The translations under genes and the position numbers were made by a program. The notes under the pieces are model-generated. The model did not search any database and was not told the DNA's origin. It saw only the letters and a program-made list of their open reading frames with translations. From positions 558,001 through 622,000 of the forward strand of contig NZ_CP060694.1 of NCBI RefSeq assembly GCF_014352935.1: a DNA stretch of 64,000 nt, read 5' to 3'. This DNA is from Aliarcobacter cryaerophilus (GTDB lineage: Bacteria > Campylobacterota > Campylobacteria > Campylobacterales > Arcobacteraceae). Shown here one piece after another: positions 50,633 to 59,649 of the stretch (position 1 is the stretch's first letter; every line of letters starts with the position of its first letter).

Positions 50633-52606
50633 TTATATCTCTTTAATTTTAGCAATCTCATCTCTAAGTCGTATAGCTTCTTCAAAGTTTAAATCAGCTG
50701 CTGCTTTTTTCATCTGTTTGTTTAATTCTATTAATATTTTTTTACGTTCACTTGCTGGCATCTTTTCAAGTCGCTGTTTTTTTAGAGCAACCGTATCATA
50801 CTCTTCAACTTTTAGATTTTGGTCTAGTTTTCTTGTTGTTGATTTTGGAGTTATATTGTTTTCAATATTATATTTTTTCTGAATCTCTCTTCTTCTATTT
50901 GTTTCATCAATTGCAAATTGCATAGAAGCTGTAACTCTTTTTGCAAATAATATAACTCTTCCCTCTTCATTTCTTGCAGCTCTTCCTATTGTTTGAATTA
51001 GTGAAGTTCTACTTCTTAAAAACCCTTCTTTATCAGCATCTAAAATTGCAACTAGTGAAGTTTCTGGAATATCAAGACCCTCTCTTAAAAGATTTATTCC
51101 AATTAATACATCAAAAGTTCCAAGTCTAAGCTCTCTTATTATTTGATTTCTTTCAATTGCATCAATTTCACTATGCATATATTTTACTTTTATTCCTAAA
51201 TCAGCATAATAGCTAGCAAGCTCTTCAGCCATCTTTTTAGTTAGAACTGTAACTAAAACTCTTTGATTTTTTGCAATTACTTTTTTAATTTCATCGTGAA
51301 GTTTTTCTACTTGAAATTCACTATCAATAATATCAATAACTGGGTCAAGAAGTCCTGTTGGCCTTATAATTTGTTCTGCAACAGCAGAGCTAAGTTCAAG
51401 TTCTAACTCATTTGGAGTTGCACTTACAAAGAGATAATTTGGAGCTTTTTTTATAAATTCATCAAATTTTAAAGGTCTATTATCCAAAGCACTTGGAAGT
51501 CTAAACCCATACTCAACTAAAACCTCTTTTCTACTTCTATCAGCTGCGTGCATTCCTCTAAATTGTGGTAATGAAACATGAGATTCATCAACAACTAGTA
51601 AAAAATCTTTATCCATTTGAGCAAAATAATCTAATAAAGAGTACGGAGTTTCTCCTGGTTTTTGTCCTGTTAGATGTCTTGCATAGTTTTCAATACCCTT
51701 GCACATTCCAGTTGCTTCAATCATCTCTAAATCGAATTCAACTCTTTGTTTAAGTCTTTGATACTCCACAAGTTTATTTTCACTTTTAAAATAGTTTAAT
51801 CTTTCTTCAAGATCTTCTTCTATCTCTTTAACTGCACGTGCCAGATTACCTTGTGTTACAACGAATGGATTAACAGAGTAGATTATTATCTCTTTTAACT
51901 CTTTTATTTTTTCATTTGTTAAATATTCATGTTTTGAGATAGTTTCAACTTCATCTCCAAAAAACTCTACTCTTATAAATTCATCTTCATAATATGCAGG
52001 AAAAATATCTATTACATCTCCATTTACTCTAAAATCAGCTCTATCAAAAAACTTATCATTTCTTTTATAACCCATCTCTATAAGTTTTAATAAAAACTCT
52101 TTTTGAGAATATGAAAATCCAACTTCAACTCTTTGAACCATTGCCTTATACTCAGCTGGATTTCCTAAACCATAATTTGCAGATACAGAAGCAATAACTA
52201 TAACATCGTCAAAAGAGAGTAAAGAAGCAGTTGCACTTAGTCTTAGTCTTTCTAGTTCATCATTAATTGAGCTATCTTTTTCAATAAATAGATCGCTTCT
52301 TGGAATATAAGCTTCGGGCTGATAGTAGTCATAGTAAGAGATAAAATATTCAACATGATTATTTGGAAAAAATTGTTTGAATTCACTGTAAAGTTGAGCT
52401 GCTAAAGTTTTATTATGGGTCATTATTAAAGTTGGTTTTTGAACCTTTTCAATAACTTTTGCAACAGTAAAAGTCTTTCCGCTTCCAGTAACCCCTAAAA
52501 GAGTATTGTACTGGTTACCTTCTTCTATACTTTTAGATAAAATTTCAATAGCTTTTGGCTGGTCTCCACTTGGAGAGTATTCACTTATTACTTCAAATTT
52601 TGCCAT
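50633..52606 (-). CDS. uvrB: Excinuclease ABC subunit B
   Basis: DNA damage-verification helicase of nucleotide excision repair. 657 residues: Walker [10 protein letters not shown] (about 39-47), the beta-hairpin [12 protein letters not shown] that probes [22 protein letters not shown], helicase motifs V and VI ([22 protein letters not shown]), and the C-terminal UVR motif [24 protein letters not shown] that binds UvrC. It is 8 bases after the phosphoesterase gene in a three-gene minus-strand unit with greA. Confidence 0.98.
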   Translation of the reverse strand: MAKFEVISEYSPSGDQPKAIEILSKSIEEGNQYNTLLGVTGSGKTFTVAKVIEKVQKPTLIMTHNKTLAAQLYSEFKQFFPNNHVEYFISYYDYYQPEAYIPRSDLFIEKDSSINDELERLRLSATASLLSFDDVIVIASVSANYGLGNPAEYKAMVQRVEVGFSYSQKEFLLKLIEMGYKRNDKFFDRADFRVNGDVIDIFPAYYEDEFIRVEFFGDEVETISKHEYLTNEKIKELKEIIIYSVNPFVVTQGNLARAVKEIEEDLEERLNYFKSENKLVEYQRLKQRVEFDLEMIEATGMCKGIENYARHLTGQKPGETPYSLLDYFAQMDKDFLLVVDESHVSLPQFRGMHAADRSRKEVLVEYGFRLPSALDNRPLKFDEFIKKAPNYLFVSATPNELELELSSAVAEQIIRPTGLLDPVIDIIDSEFQVEKLHDEIKKVIAKNQRVLVTVLTKKMAEELASYYADLGIKVKYMHSEIDAIERNQIIRELRLGTFDVLIGINLLREGLDIPETSLVAILDADKEGFLRSRTSLIQTIGRAARNEEGRVILFAKRVTASMQFAIDETNRRREIQKKYNIENNITPKSTTRKLDQNLKVEEYDTVALKKQRLEKMPASERKKILIELNKQMKKAAADLNFEEAIRLRDEIAKIKEI

Positions 52607-52614
52607 TTATTTTC

Positions 52615-53313
52615 CTATAAATTTTCATTTAAAAAAGTTTTATTTTTAAATCTTGTAAAACTTTTTTGACAACATAAAGATGGAATATTTATATACTCTT
52701 GATTTCCTATTTTATAAGATTTTGCTTGATGATAGTGCCCTTCAACAACAATATCTTCTATATAATTTTTAACTCTTTTATTTACAAGTTCTTCAAAATA
52801 ATTTAAATTATGACAAATATTTTTATTTTCTAAAGCTTGTTCTATTTTTTTGCTTATAAAAAAATTTATATCTAAAAAATTTAAAAAATAAAGAAAATAG
52901 CTATTTCTTATAATTTTACAATACAAATTGTAGTGCCAATTTATGAAATTGTCACCATGAGAGAGAGCTATTTTTTTATCTTCATACTCCAAAAGTAATG
53001 GTTGTTTTTCTCTTTTTACAACTTTAATTTTTGGAAATATTTTTGAAAGATTGTAGTCATGATTTCCTTCTAAATAAAATATTTCAAAACTATCTGAAAG
53101 AGAATTTAAAAGTTCTATAATATCTTTATTTCTATTTTTAAAATATTTTATTTCATTAGATAAAAAGTCGAAATTATCACCCATCAAAAAAATTTGACTA
53201 CAAAATATTTCACTATTTTTGATTTTTTCTAAGATAATTTTAAACTCTTGATTTTTTTTATTGTAGTGTGAGTCGGCTATAAAAATAGCCTCATCTTTCA
53301 AAATAAAATTCAA
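52615..53313 (-). CDS. LpxH-like metallophosphoesterase
   Basis: 232 residues with all calcineurin-type motifs: IADSHY (about 12-17), MGDNFDF, EGNHDY, LSHGDNF and EGHYHQ. The combination, size and DNFDF motif resemble UDP-2,3-diacylglucosamine diphosphatase LpxH of lipid A synthesis, and the GHYHQ replaces GHTHG. That substrate is likely but unproven. It is 2 bases after greA and 8 before uvrB, so all three are one transcript. Confidence 0.8.
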   Translation of the reverse strand: MNFILKDEAIFIADSHYNKKNQEFKIILEKIKNSEIFCSQIFLMGDNFDFLSNEIKYFKNRNKDIIELLNSLSDSFEIFYLEGNHDYNLSKIFPKIKVVKREKQPLLLEYEDKKIALSHGDNFINWHYNLYCKIIRNSYFLYFLNFLDINFFISKKIEQALENKNICHNLNYFEELVNKRVKNYIEDIVVEGHYHQAKSYKIGNQEYINIPSLCCQKSFTRFKNKTFLNENL

Positions 53314-53315
53314 AT

Positions 53316-53801
53316 TTATAGCTCTAACTCTTTGTAATATACTTTTAAAATTTCAAAAGTTTTAGTTCCACCTGGAAGTGTTGCAATAAATTCATCCCCT
53401 TCTACTTTCCCCATAAGTTGTTTTGCCAAAGGTGAGTTAAAAGAGATTAACCCTTTCTCTACATTTGATTCAACTCCACCAACTATTGTATAAGTAAATT
53501 CATCATCTGTTTCAACATCTACTAAATTTATAGTTGAACCAAAACTAACACGATCATGTGGTAAAGATGATGGATCAACTATTACTGCTTTTGAAATTGT
53601 ATTACTTAACTCAGCTATTTGAACATCTATAAGTTTTAATTTCTCTTTTGCACTATGATACTCAGCATTCTCTTTTAAATCACCCAGTTGTCTTGCTTCA
53701 TCTAGTGCAATTACAGTTTCTGGCCGCTCTGTACTTTTTAAAAACTCTAAATCGTTTGTTACTTTATTATAACCTACAAGTGTCATTGGTTCTTTATCCA
53801 T
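53316..53801 (-). CDS. greA: Transcription elongation factor GreA
   Basis: Stimulates RNA cleavage by backtracked RNA polymerase. 161 residues from the ATG at 53801, chosen because GGGAG lies 5 bases upstream and the protein then begins MDKEPMTLVGYNK, as in related GreA proteins; an upstream ATG at 53813 would add four residues. The N-terminal coiled coil carries ARQLGDLKENAEYHSAKEK with the catalytic acidic tip, and the C-terminal domain ends ETLPGGTK-like in EFIATLPGGTKTFEIL. Confidence 0.95.
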   Translation of the reverse strand: MDKEPMTLVGYNKVTNDLEFLKSTERPETVIALDEARQLGDLKENAEYHSAKEKLKLIDVQIAELSNTISKAVIVDPSSLPHDRVSFGSTINLVDVETDDEFTYTIVGGVESNVEKGLISFNSPLAKQLMGKVEGDEFIATLPGGTKTFEILKVYYKELEL

Positions 53802-53824
53802 AACATCTCCCATAAATATTTTTG

Positions 53825-53833
53825 TGTTATAAT
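53825..53833 (+). promoter_or_regulatory. Extended -10 promoter of tcdA
   Basis: TGTTATAAT on the plus strand, 29 bases before the ATG at 53863. There is no clear -35 box, as at other promoters here. Confidence 0.6.
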
Positions 53834-53862
53834 ACCCAAAAATTAGTAAAGAAGATGTAAAT

Positions 53863-54531
53863 ATGCAATATAGTAGGACTAAAATACTTTTTGGAGAAGA
53901 TGCCTTTAAAAAGTTTCAAGATACAAAAATAATACTTTTTGGAGTAGGGGGAATAGGAAGTTTTGCCCTAGATGCTTTGTATAATACAGGTGTTACAAAT
54001 ATCACAATAGTAGATTTTGATGAATATGAAGCTTCAAATCAAAATAGGCAATTGGGTAGTCACGGTAATATTGGAAGAAAAAAAGTTGAAGTTTTAAAAG
54101 AGAGATATCCAAATGTAACTCCTATTTGCGTAAAGGTTACTCCAGAATGGATAGATAACTTTGATTTTTCATCTTATGATTATATATTAGATGCAATTGA
54201 TGATGTAAAACCAAAAGTTCACTTAATCAAAAAACACTTTACAAAAGTAATAAGTACAGGTGGAGGAGCAAAAAGGATTGATCCTTTACAGATAAAATAT
54301 AGCTCTATTTGGGAAACTTACAATGATAAATTTATTAAAAAAGTGAGAGAAGAGCTAAAAAAACAAGGATTTAAAAAGAAATTTAAAGTTATATATTCAA
54401 GTGAAGCTCCACTTTGTGTTGATAAAGGTAGTTTTGAAGGAGTAACTGCAAGTTTTGGGCTTATGATGGCATCTGTAACTATTCAAAAAATTGTAAAAAA
54501 GCTAAGTTTAGTTAAAGATAGTCAAAGTTAA
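53863..54531 (+). CDS. tcdA: tRNA threonylcarbamoyladenosine dehydratase
   Basis: E1-like ThiF/HesA enzyme that cyclises t6A37 in tRNA to ct6A using ATP. 222 residues: nucleotide-binding FGVGGIGSFALDAL (26-39), IVDFDEYEASNQNRQ, DAIDDVKPKVHLI, and the Cys of SSEAPLCVDKGSFEGVTASFG. The length is shorter than the 268-residue E. coli enzyme because the C-terminal membrane helix is missing, which is common outside enterobacteria. Confidence 0.9.
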   Translation: MQYSRTKILFGEDAFKKFQDTKIILFGVGGIGSFALDALYNTGVTNITIVDFDEYEASNQNRQLGSHGNIGRKKVEVLKERYPNVTPICVKVTPEWIDNFDFSSYDYILDAIDDVKPKVHLIKKHFTKVISTGGGAKRIDPLQIKYSSIWETYNDKFIKKVREELKKQGFKKKFKVIYSSEAPLCVDKGSFEGVTASFGLMMASVTIQKIVKKLSLVKDSQS

Positions 54532-54574
54532 AAAGATATATAATAATTTACTTTACACTAAAAAAAGGATTTTC

Positions 54575-55483
54575 ATGAGCGGTATTGGTGGTAGTGTTGA
54601 ACAAATGACACAGGGACATTTACGAAATGTTCAGCAGTTAGCAGTATTTTACACTGGTCATAATAATATTTATGCAATAAACATAGCTAAAGTGAAAGCA
54701 TTTATAATAACTGAAGAAGTTGCTATAAATGACACACCAAAAGATACAAATATTATTGCAGGGATTGCTACAATAAGAGGGGAACCAGTTACTTTAATAA
54801 ATCTTGATGCGTGGTTAGGGCTTAAGCCGTTTGATACTAAAGAGTATAAGCTTATTATTTTTTGTGAATTTAATCATAAAAAAATAGGTTTTTTAGTAAA
54901 AGATATGCTTGATATTGTTGAAAAGACTACTCAAGAGTTAAGAAATACTGAAGAGACAAACTCAAAAATAACTTACACGACTTATGTAAAAGTAAATAAT
55001 AAAGATGAACTTTGTACAGTTTTTAATGCAGAGCAACTTTTAAGAGATATTAAGTGGACAGATGATGGTGGAAGAGATATTAAAAAGTACGTTGAAGGGA
55101 AAATCCACTCTTCTAAAAAAATACTTGCAGCTGAAGATTCAGCGGTTGCAAGAGAAGTATTACATAAATTTTTTAGTCAAATAGAAGTTGAATATGAGAT
55201 CTATCCAAATGGTGCAGAGCTTATAGATAGACTTGAAGAACTTGACCCTGAAAAAGTAGGTTTGGTAATAACAGATATAGAAATGCCAGGAACGGATGGT
55301 TATCAAGTTGCATCTTTTATAAAAAATAATAGTAAATATGAGCATATTCCAGTTGTTGTAAACTCTTCAATGACAACAGATGCAGTAAAAGGTAAAATGA
55401 CACAAATAGGAATAGATGGATTTGTTGGAAAGACAGATATAAATGCTTTATATAATATTACAAATAAGCTTCTTCTTAGATAA
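54575..55483 (+). CDS. cheV: Chemotaxis coupling protein CheV
   Basis: 302 residues: an N-terminal CheW-like domain (about 15-165) that couples receptors to CheA, and a C-terminal receiver domain (about 175-302) with phospho-acceptor Asp in LVITDIEMPGTDGYQV and the Lys in GFVGKTD. CheV proteins adapt receptor arrays in Campylobacterota, which often have several copies. AAAAGGAT precedes the ATG. Confidence 0.95.
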   Translation: MSGIGGSVEQMTQGHLRNVQQLAVFYTGHNNIYAINIAKVKAFIITEEVAINDTPKDTNIIAGIATIRGEPVTLINLDAWLGLKPFDTKEYKLIIFCEFNHKKIGFLVKDMLDIVEKTTQELRNTEETNSKITYTTYVKVNNKDELCTVFNAEQLLRDIKWTDDGGRDIKKYVEGKIHSSKKILAAEDSAVAREVLHKFFSQIEVEYEIYPNGAELIDRLEELDPEKVGLVITDIEMPGTDGYQVASFIKNNSKYEHIPVVVNSSMTTDAVKGKMTQIGIDGFVGKTDINALYNITNKLLLR

Positions 55484-55497
55484 TCAAAAATTTATCA

Positions 55498-55524
55498 AAA
55501 AAAGCTAGAATTTCTAGCTTTTTT
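55498..55524. terminator. Bidirectional terminator between cheV and the copper receptor
   Basis: AAAAAAGCTAG (55498-55508) and CTAGCTTTTTT (55514-55524) are a perfect 11-bp stem with a five-base loop. The A/T runs at each side serve both converging genes. Confidence 0.88.
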
Positions 55525-55533
55525 ATTATTTAG

Positions 55534-57540
55534 TTAAAAACTATATTTCAAGTTTACATATCCATATCGACCTGGATCATTAAATAAAATTTGGTCTTGG
55601 TTTGTTCCTGTTTTTACATAGTTTACATCTTGATAAGTATTTGTTGAGTTATAAACTTTGTCAAATAGATTATCAACTCCTAAAGTTAATTCAAAATGTT
55701 TAAATAACTCTTGAGTATATTTTAAATTTGTAACAGCATATCCAGCAATTTCTTGCTCTTTTGCACTATTGTCAAATTTACTCCATCTATCAACTGCTAC
55801 AACTTCTGCTTTAAATTTAGATTTTTCATATTCATAACTTAGACCTAAATTTGCTTTTAAAGGTGGAATTTCAGCTAAATCTTTGTCTGTAAAATCTCCA
55901 TCTTTTTTACCTCTTTGGTAAGCAACTCCATAATCAAATGCAAAATTATCTGTAAAATAGTAGTGCCCACTTATATCAAAACCATAAATTTTTGCATCAA
56001 TATTTTGAAATTGTGTTCGATTAGTTCCAATTGTACTATTATAGATATAATCTTTTAGAACTGAGTAGAAAACTTTTGGTTTGATATAAAAATTACCAAT
56101 AGTTTTCTCAATTCCTAAATCTATCTCATAATTTTTTGTTTGATCTAAATTTGGATTTGAAGTAGCATTTGTTGCACCAGTTGCTCCTAATTGATAAAGT
56201 TCTCTAGCATCTGGAACTCTTGAAGATTTACCAATACCTGCAAAAACTTTACTTTGTTCATCAAAATTATAAGCAGTGAAAATATATCCATTTAAGCTAT
56301 TATATTTTTTATCATCTACATTTGGTCTTTGAGTATCTATATCTGTATTATCATATCTAATACCTGCTTCTAAATCTAAATTTCCAATAGATTTTTCAAC
56401 CTTTGTAAAAATTGCTTTATTTGTAGTATCTGTATCATACATTCTATTCATTGTAGCATTTGGAGTAACTATACCTGTAGCTATATTTGTAGAGTGCATT
56501 TGACCTCTCCAGTTTCTAACACTTGTATCAAGTCCAACTGTTACTAAACTATCTGCAACTTCTAAAGAGTTTTTAACTGTTGTACCCCAAATTGAAGTTT
56601 TTAGATGGTTTGTATTGTATGTTGTTTGTCCACCATTTCTCTCTTTTGTACTCATAGGATGATCTACTTTAGAGTAATAATAATCTAAATCTAGCTGTTT
56701 TGAAAAAGCCCCCAAATCTCTTATTGTATATCCCAAAGTATATATATCACTATCATCATAATCAGCATCCATAGGACCAGCTGGATATAAAATACCATCA
56801 CTTCTATTTGCAGTGTAAGATAGTCTTAAATCCTGATCATCTGTAATATTAAATTGAAGTTTTGTTAAAACACTTTTTTTCTCAAATGCATCAATATTAT
56901 TATCTCTATATTGATTTGCAGTAGGAACTCCTCTTTTTATTTGTTGTTCTAAAAAGTTATCACCATTTCCATCTTTATATGCTTTACTCTCTTCTGTTGA
57001 AGCAGAGATTAAGGCTTTAACTTTATCATTTCCACCTTCAATTGTTGCACTTGCTTTTTTATAGTTAAAACTTCCTGCATTTAAATTTAGTTCACCATGA
57101 AATCCATCTTTTGGATCTTTTGTTTCAACTTTTACAAGACCACTTAGAGTTCCAAAATTTTCAACATCATAAGGACCTTCAATAATTTTTACACTTTTAA
57201 TATTATTTGTAACCACATGAGAAGTTGGTGGATCCATTCTATTTGGACAAGCTCCATATATTTTTGCATTATCTATTAAGATATTAATATTGTCTTTTTT
57301 TTGTCCTCTTAAAATAATATCATTTGCAATTCCATTTCTTCTTACAACTGAGATATTAGCAGAGTTTTTAGTTAAAGCTTCAGCTAAATCAGCACTTTTT
57401 AGCTCTTCACTATTTATATCTTTTATAAGTTTTGAGTTAGATTTTTCTAATATAGTTATCTCGTTTAAAGTTGTTGCTTCATTTGCATTTAAAGCTGTAG
57501 CAACTACAAATGATAGCATAGTAATTTTTTTTACATTCAT
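55534..57540 (-). CDS. oprC: TonB-dependent copper receptor (OprC/NosA-like)
   Basis: Outer-membrane 22-strand barrel with plug, energised by TonB-ExbBD. 668 residues: signal peptide (1-19), plug domain (about 35-150) with IILRGQKKDNINILIDN, and a barrel ending in Phe (GYVNLKYSF). The plug carries ACPNRMDPPTSH with Cys98 and Met102 (the CxxxM copper site of OprC), and the barrel has His294 and Met296 in VDHPMS, matching the HxM half of that site. The link to copper rests on these motifs. No Fur-type box was found upstream. Confidence 0.87.
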   Translation of the reverse strand: MNVKKITMLSFVVATALNANEATTLNEITILEKSNSKLIKDINSEELKSADLAEALTKNSANISVVRRNGIANDIILRGQKKDNINILIDNAKIYGACPNRMDPPTSHVVTNNIKSVKIIEGPYDVENFGTLSGLVKVETKDPKDGFHGELNLNAGSFNYKKASATIEGGNDKVKALISASTEESKAYKDGNGDNFLEQQIKRGVPTANQYRDNNIDAFEKKSVLTKLQFNITDDQDLRLSYTANRSDGILYPAGPMDADYDDSDIYTLGYTIRDLGAFSKQLDLDYYYSKVDHPMSTKERNGGQTTYNTNHLKTSIWGTTVKNSLEVADSLVTVGLDTSVRNWRGQMHSTNIATGIVTPNATMNRMYDTDTTNKAIFTKVEKSIGNLDLEAGIRYDNTDIDTQRPNVDDKKYNSLNGYIFTAYNFDEQSKVFAGIGKSSRVPDARELYQLGATGATNATSNPNLDQTKNYEIDLGIEKTIGNFYIKPKVFYSVLKDYIYNSTIGTNRTQFQNIDAKIYGFDISGHYYFTDNFAFDYGVAYQRGKKDGDFTDKDLAEIPPLKANLGLSYEYEKSKFKAEVVAVDRWSKFDNSAKEQEIAGYAVTNLKYTQELFKHFELTLGVDNLFDKVYNSTNTYQDVNYVKTGTNQDQILFNDPGRYGYVNLKYSF

Positions 57541-57610
57541 AATTTTTCCCTTTTTAAAAATTTTAGAAGTATTGCAAAGATGTGTTAATTTTTTATTAAT
57601 TATTTATAAA

Positions 57611-57638
57611 TTTTGCAAAGCTTTGATATAATCGCCTT
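57611..57638 (+). promoter_or_regulatory. Promoter with shared element, copy 1
   Basis: TTTTGCAAAGCTTTGATA runs into TATAAT (57627-57632) and TCGCCTT, 33 bases before the ATG at 57672. Nearly the same sequence recurs at 58746-58774 before thiL. Confidence 0.7.
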
Positions 57639-57671
57639 TAATTACAAATTATTTAGAAAAAAAGGTTTAAA

Positions 57672-58082
57672 ATGCAGATTATTATTACTATTTCACTTTT
57701 ACTTATAATTGCTACAGTTATTATTTATAAAGTAAATGATAAATTTGAAAAAAGAGAGTTTATTATATTGCTAGCAACTATATTTTTATTAACAATTGCT
57801 TTTTTATATTATGAAAATAAACAAGATAATTATTTGCCAAATATGTTTATTAAAAAATATGAGCAAGAGTACAAAACTACAATTAAAAGCTTAGATTATG
57901 AGCTTTTAAACAATAAAGTTGTAAGTAGTAAAGATAAATTTGTATATAAATTTATCTTTACAGTTTTAAAAGAAGATAAAGAGTTTTTATGTACTTTAAA
58001 TAATGTTGAAATTAATAAAATAAAAGATGAGTATATTTTTGTAAACTTTGATAGCTTAAAAGAGGAGTGCTTTAAAAAGTGA
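57672..58082 (+). CDS. Small membrane protein of unknown function
   Basis: I do not recognise this 136-residue protein. It has two TM helices (about 1-19 and 30-48) and a polar, Lys-rich C-terminal domain of about 85 residues, probably on the cytoplasmic or periplasmic face. AAAAAGG precedes the ATG and its last bases overlap the GTG start of nth by 4 bases, so the two genes are translated together. Conservation could not be tested. Confidence 0.8.
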   Translation: MQIIITISLLLIIATVIIYKVNDKFEKREFIILLATIFLLTIAFLYYENKQDNYLPNMFIKKYEQEYKTTIKSLDYELLNNKVVSSKDKFVYKFIFTVLKEDKEFLCTLNNVEINKIKDEYIFVNFDSLKEECFKK

Positions 58083-58726
58083 AAAAAGCAACAAAAGATG
58101 ATTTAAATATTATAAAAGAAGCATTTATAGAGCATTATAGTGATGCTGTTACTGAGCTTAATTATAAAAATGATTATGAATTACTAATAGCCATTATTCT
58201 ATCAGCTCAATGTACAGATAAAAGAGTAAATATAATAACTCCAGCTTTGTTTGAAAAATATCCAACCGTTTTTGATTTAAGTTGTGCAAATCTTGATGAT
58301 GTAAAAAAAATTATAAACTCTTGCTCTTTTTTTAATAATAAAGCACAAAATATTATTAAGATGGCAAGAAGTGTTGTTGAAAATTATGATGGAAATATTC
58401 CACATGATCAAAAAGAGCTTATGAAACTTGCAGGTGTAGGAAATAAAACTGCAAATGTTTTTATGATTGAATATAAGCAAGAAAATCTTATGGCTGTTGA
58501 TACACATGTTTTTAGAGTTTCTCATCGATTGGGACTTAGTGATGCAAAAAATGTAGAAAAAACTGAAGCTGATTTGGTAAAAAAACTAAAAGGTGATGAT
58601 TTACATATTTTTCATCAAGCTATGGTTTTGTTTGGAAGATATATTTGTAAGGCAATTAAACCAGAGTGTGATAAATGTTATTTCCCACAAGTTTGCAAAA
58701 CAAAAAGTAGTTTTAAACCTAGTTAA
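58079..58726 (+). CDS. nth: Endonuclease III
   Basis: DNA glycosylase/AP lyase for oxidised pyrimidines in base excision repair. 215 residues from a GTG start that overlaps the preceding stop (GTGA), with GAGGAG about 11 bases upstream. The helix-hairpin-helix KLAGVGNKTANVF contains the catalytic Lys, the catalytic Asp is in MAVDTHVFRVSHRLGLS, and the [4Fe-4S] loop CKAIKPECDKCYFPQVC is intact. Confidence 0.96.
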   Translation: MKKATKDDLNIIKEAFIEHYSDAVTELNYKNDYELLIAIILSAQCTDKRVNIITPALFEKYPTVFDLSCANLDDVKKIINSCSFFNNKAQNIIKMARSVVENYDGNIPHDQKELMKLAGVGNKTANVFMIEYKQENLMAVDTHVFRVSHRLGLSDAKNVEKTEADLVKKLKGDDLHIFHQAMVLFGRYICKAIKPECDKCYFPQVCKTKSSFKPS

Positions 58727-58745
58727 ATTTTAATATATAAATATA

Positions 58746-58774
58746 TTTTGCAAAACTTTGATACACTTCGCCTT
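58746..58774 (+). promoter_or_regulatory. Promoter-like shared element, copy 2, abutting thiL
   Basis: TTTTGCAAAACTTTGATA with a TACACT (58762-58767) in the place of TATAAT, then TTCGCCTT, ends exactly before the ATG at 58775. It matches 57611-57638 with a few differences and one extra base. Confidence 0.6.
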
Positions 58775-59617
58775 ATGAATAAAGAAGATTTTTTTATAAA
58801 ACAGATATCAAATAGTAAATACAATGGTGATGATGGAGCATTTATAAATGGCTATGTTTACTCAATGGATGCTTTTTTTGAAAATGTGCACTTCAAAAAA
58901 GAGTGGATAGATAAAAAAATTATTAGCTTAAAGCAAATAGCTTATAAATCAATGCTTGTAAATATTTCAGATGCAATAGCAATGAATGCAAAACCAAAAT
59001 ATGCACTTATTTCAATAGCAATTCCAAAAAGTTATACGAATGAAAATTTAAAAGAGCTTTCTAGTGGTTTTAAAAAAGCTGCACGAGATTTTAATTTTGA
59101 AATTATTGGTGGAGATACTATTGAAAATTCAAAGTTAGATATTAGTATAACAATAGTTTCAAAGACAAAAAATCCTATTTTTAGAAATGGTGTAAAAGAG
59201 GGTGATTATCTTTGTTATACTGGAAAATTAGGGGAGAGTAAAAGAGATTTAGATGCTCTTTTGTCTGGAAAAAAGATAAAGAAATCTTCAAAATTTATAA
59301 AACCAAATTTAAGAGCAGATTTCTTTTATGAAGCCGCAAAATATATAAATGCTGCTATGGATATTTCAGATGGTCTTTTTTTGGATTTAGAAAAACTTTC
59401 AAACTCTTCAAATATTGGATTTGAGTTTTTTAAAGAGATAAAAGAGGAAGTTGGAATTTCAGGTGAAGAGTATGAGATACTTTTTTCTTGTAATCAAAAA
59501 AATTTAAAAAAGATAGAAAATATTGCAAAAAAATATGAAATAAAATTAAATATTTTTGCAAAAGCAGTAGCAGGAAGCTATAAAAGTAGTTTTTCCAACC
59601 ATCATTTTAAAGATTAA
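58775..59617 (+). CDS. thiL: Thiamine-monophosphate kinase
   Basis: Makes thiamine diphosphate from the monophosphate with ATP. 280 residues from the ATG at 58775 (MNKEDFFIKQIS, the usual ThiL beginning); the longer frame starts at a TTG within the upstream promoter-like element. Motifs: GDDGAF metal-binding site, VNISDAIAMNAKPKYALIS, GGDTIENS, and AMDISDGLFLDLEKL. It is somewhat shorter than the 325-residue E. coli enzyme. No Shine-Dalgarno is visible upstream, so it may be a leaderless mRNA. Confidence 0.92.
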   Translation: MNKEDFFIKQISNSKYNGDDGAFINGYVYSMDAFFENVHFKKEWIDKKIISLKQIAYKSMLVNISDAIAMNAKPKYALISIAIPKSYTNENLKELSSGFKKAARDFNFEIIGGDTIENSKLDISITIVSKTKNPIFRNGVKEGDYLCYTGKLGESKRDLDALLSGKKIKKSSKFIKPNLRADFFYEAAKYINAAMDISDGLFLDLEKLSNSSNIGFEFFKEIKEEVGISGEEYEILFSCNQKNLKKIENIAKKYEIKLNIFAKAVAGSYKSSFSNHHFKD

Positions 59618-59649
59618 AAAAGATACAAAACTTAATAAAAGGATAATAA

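Noticed and set aside
57541-57671. Fur box before the TonB receptor
   Set aside because: The spacer is AT-rich, but no sequence close to the GATAATGATAATCATTATC pattern could be found on either strand.
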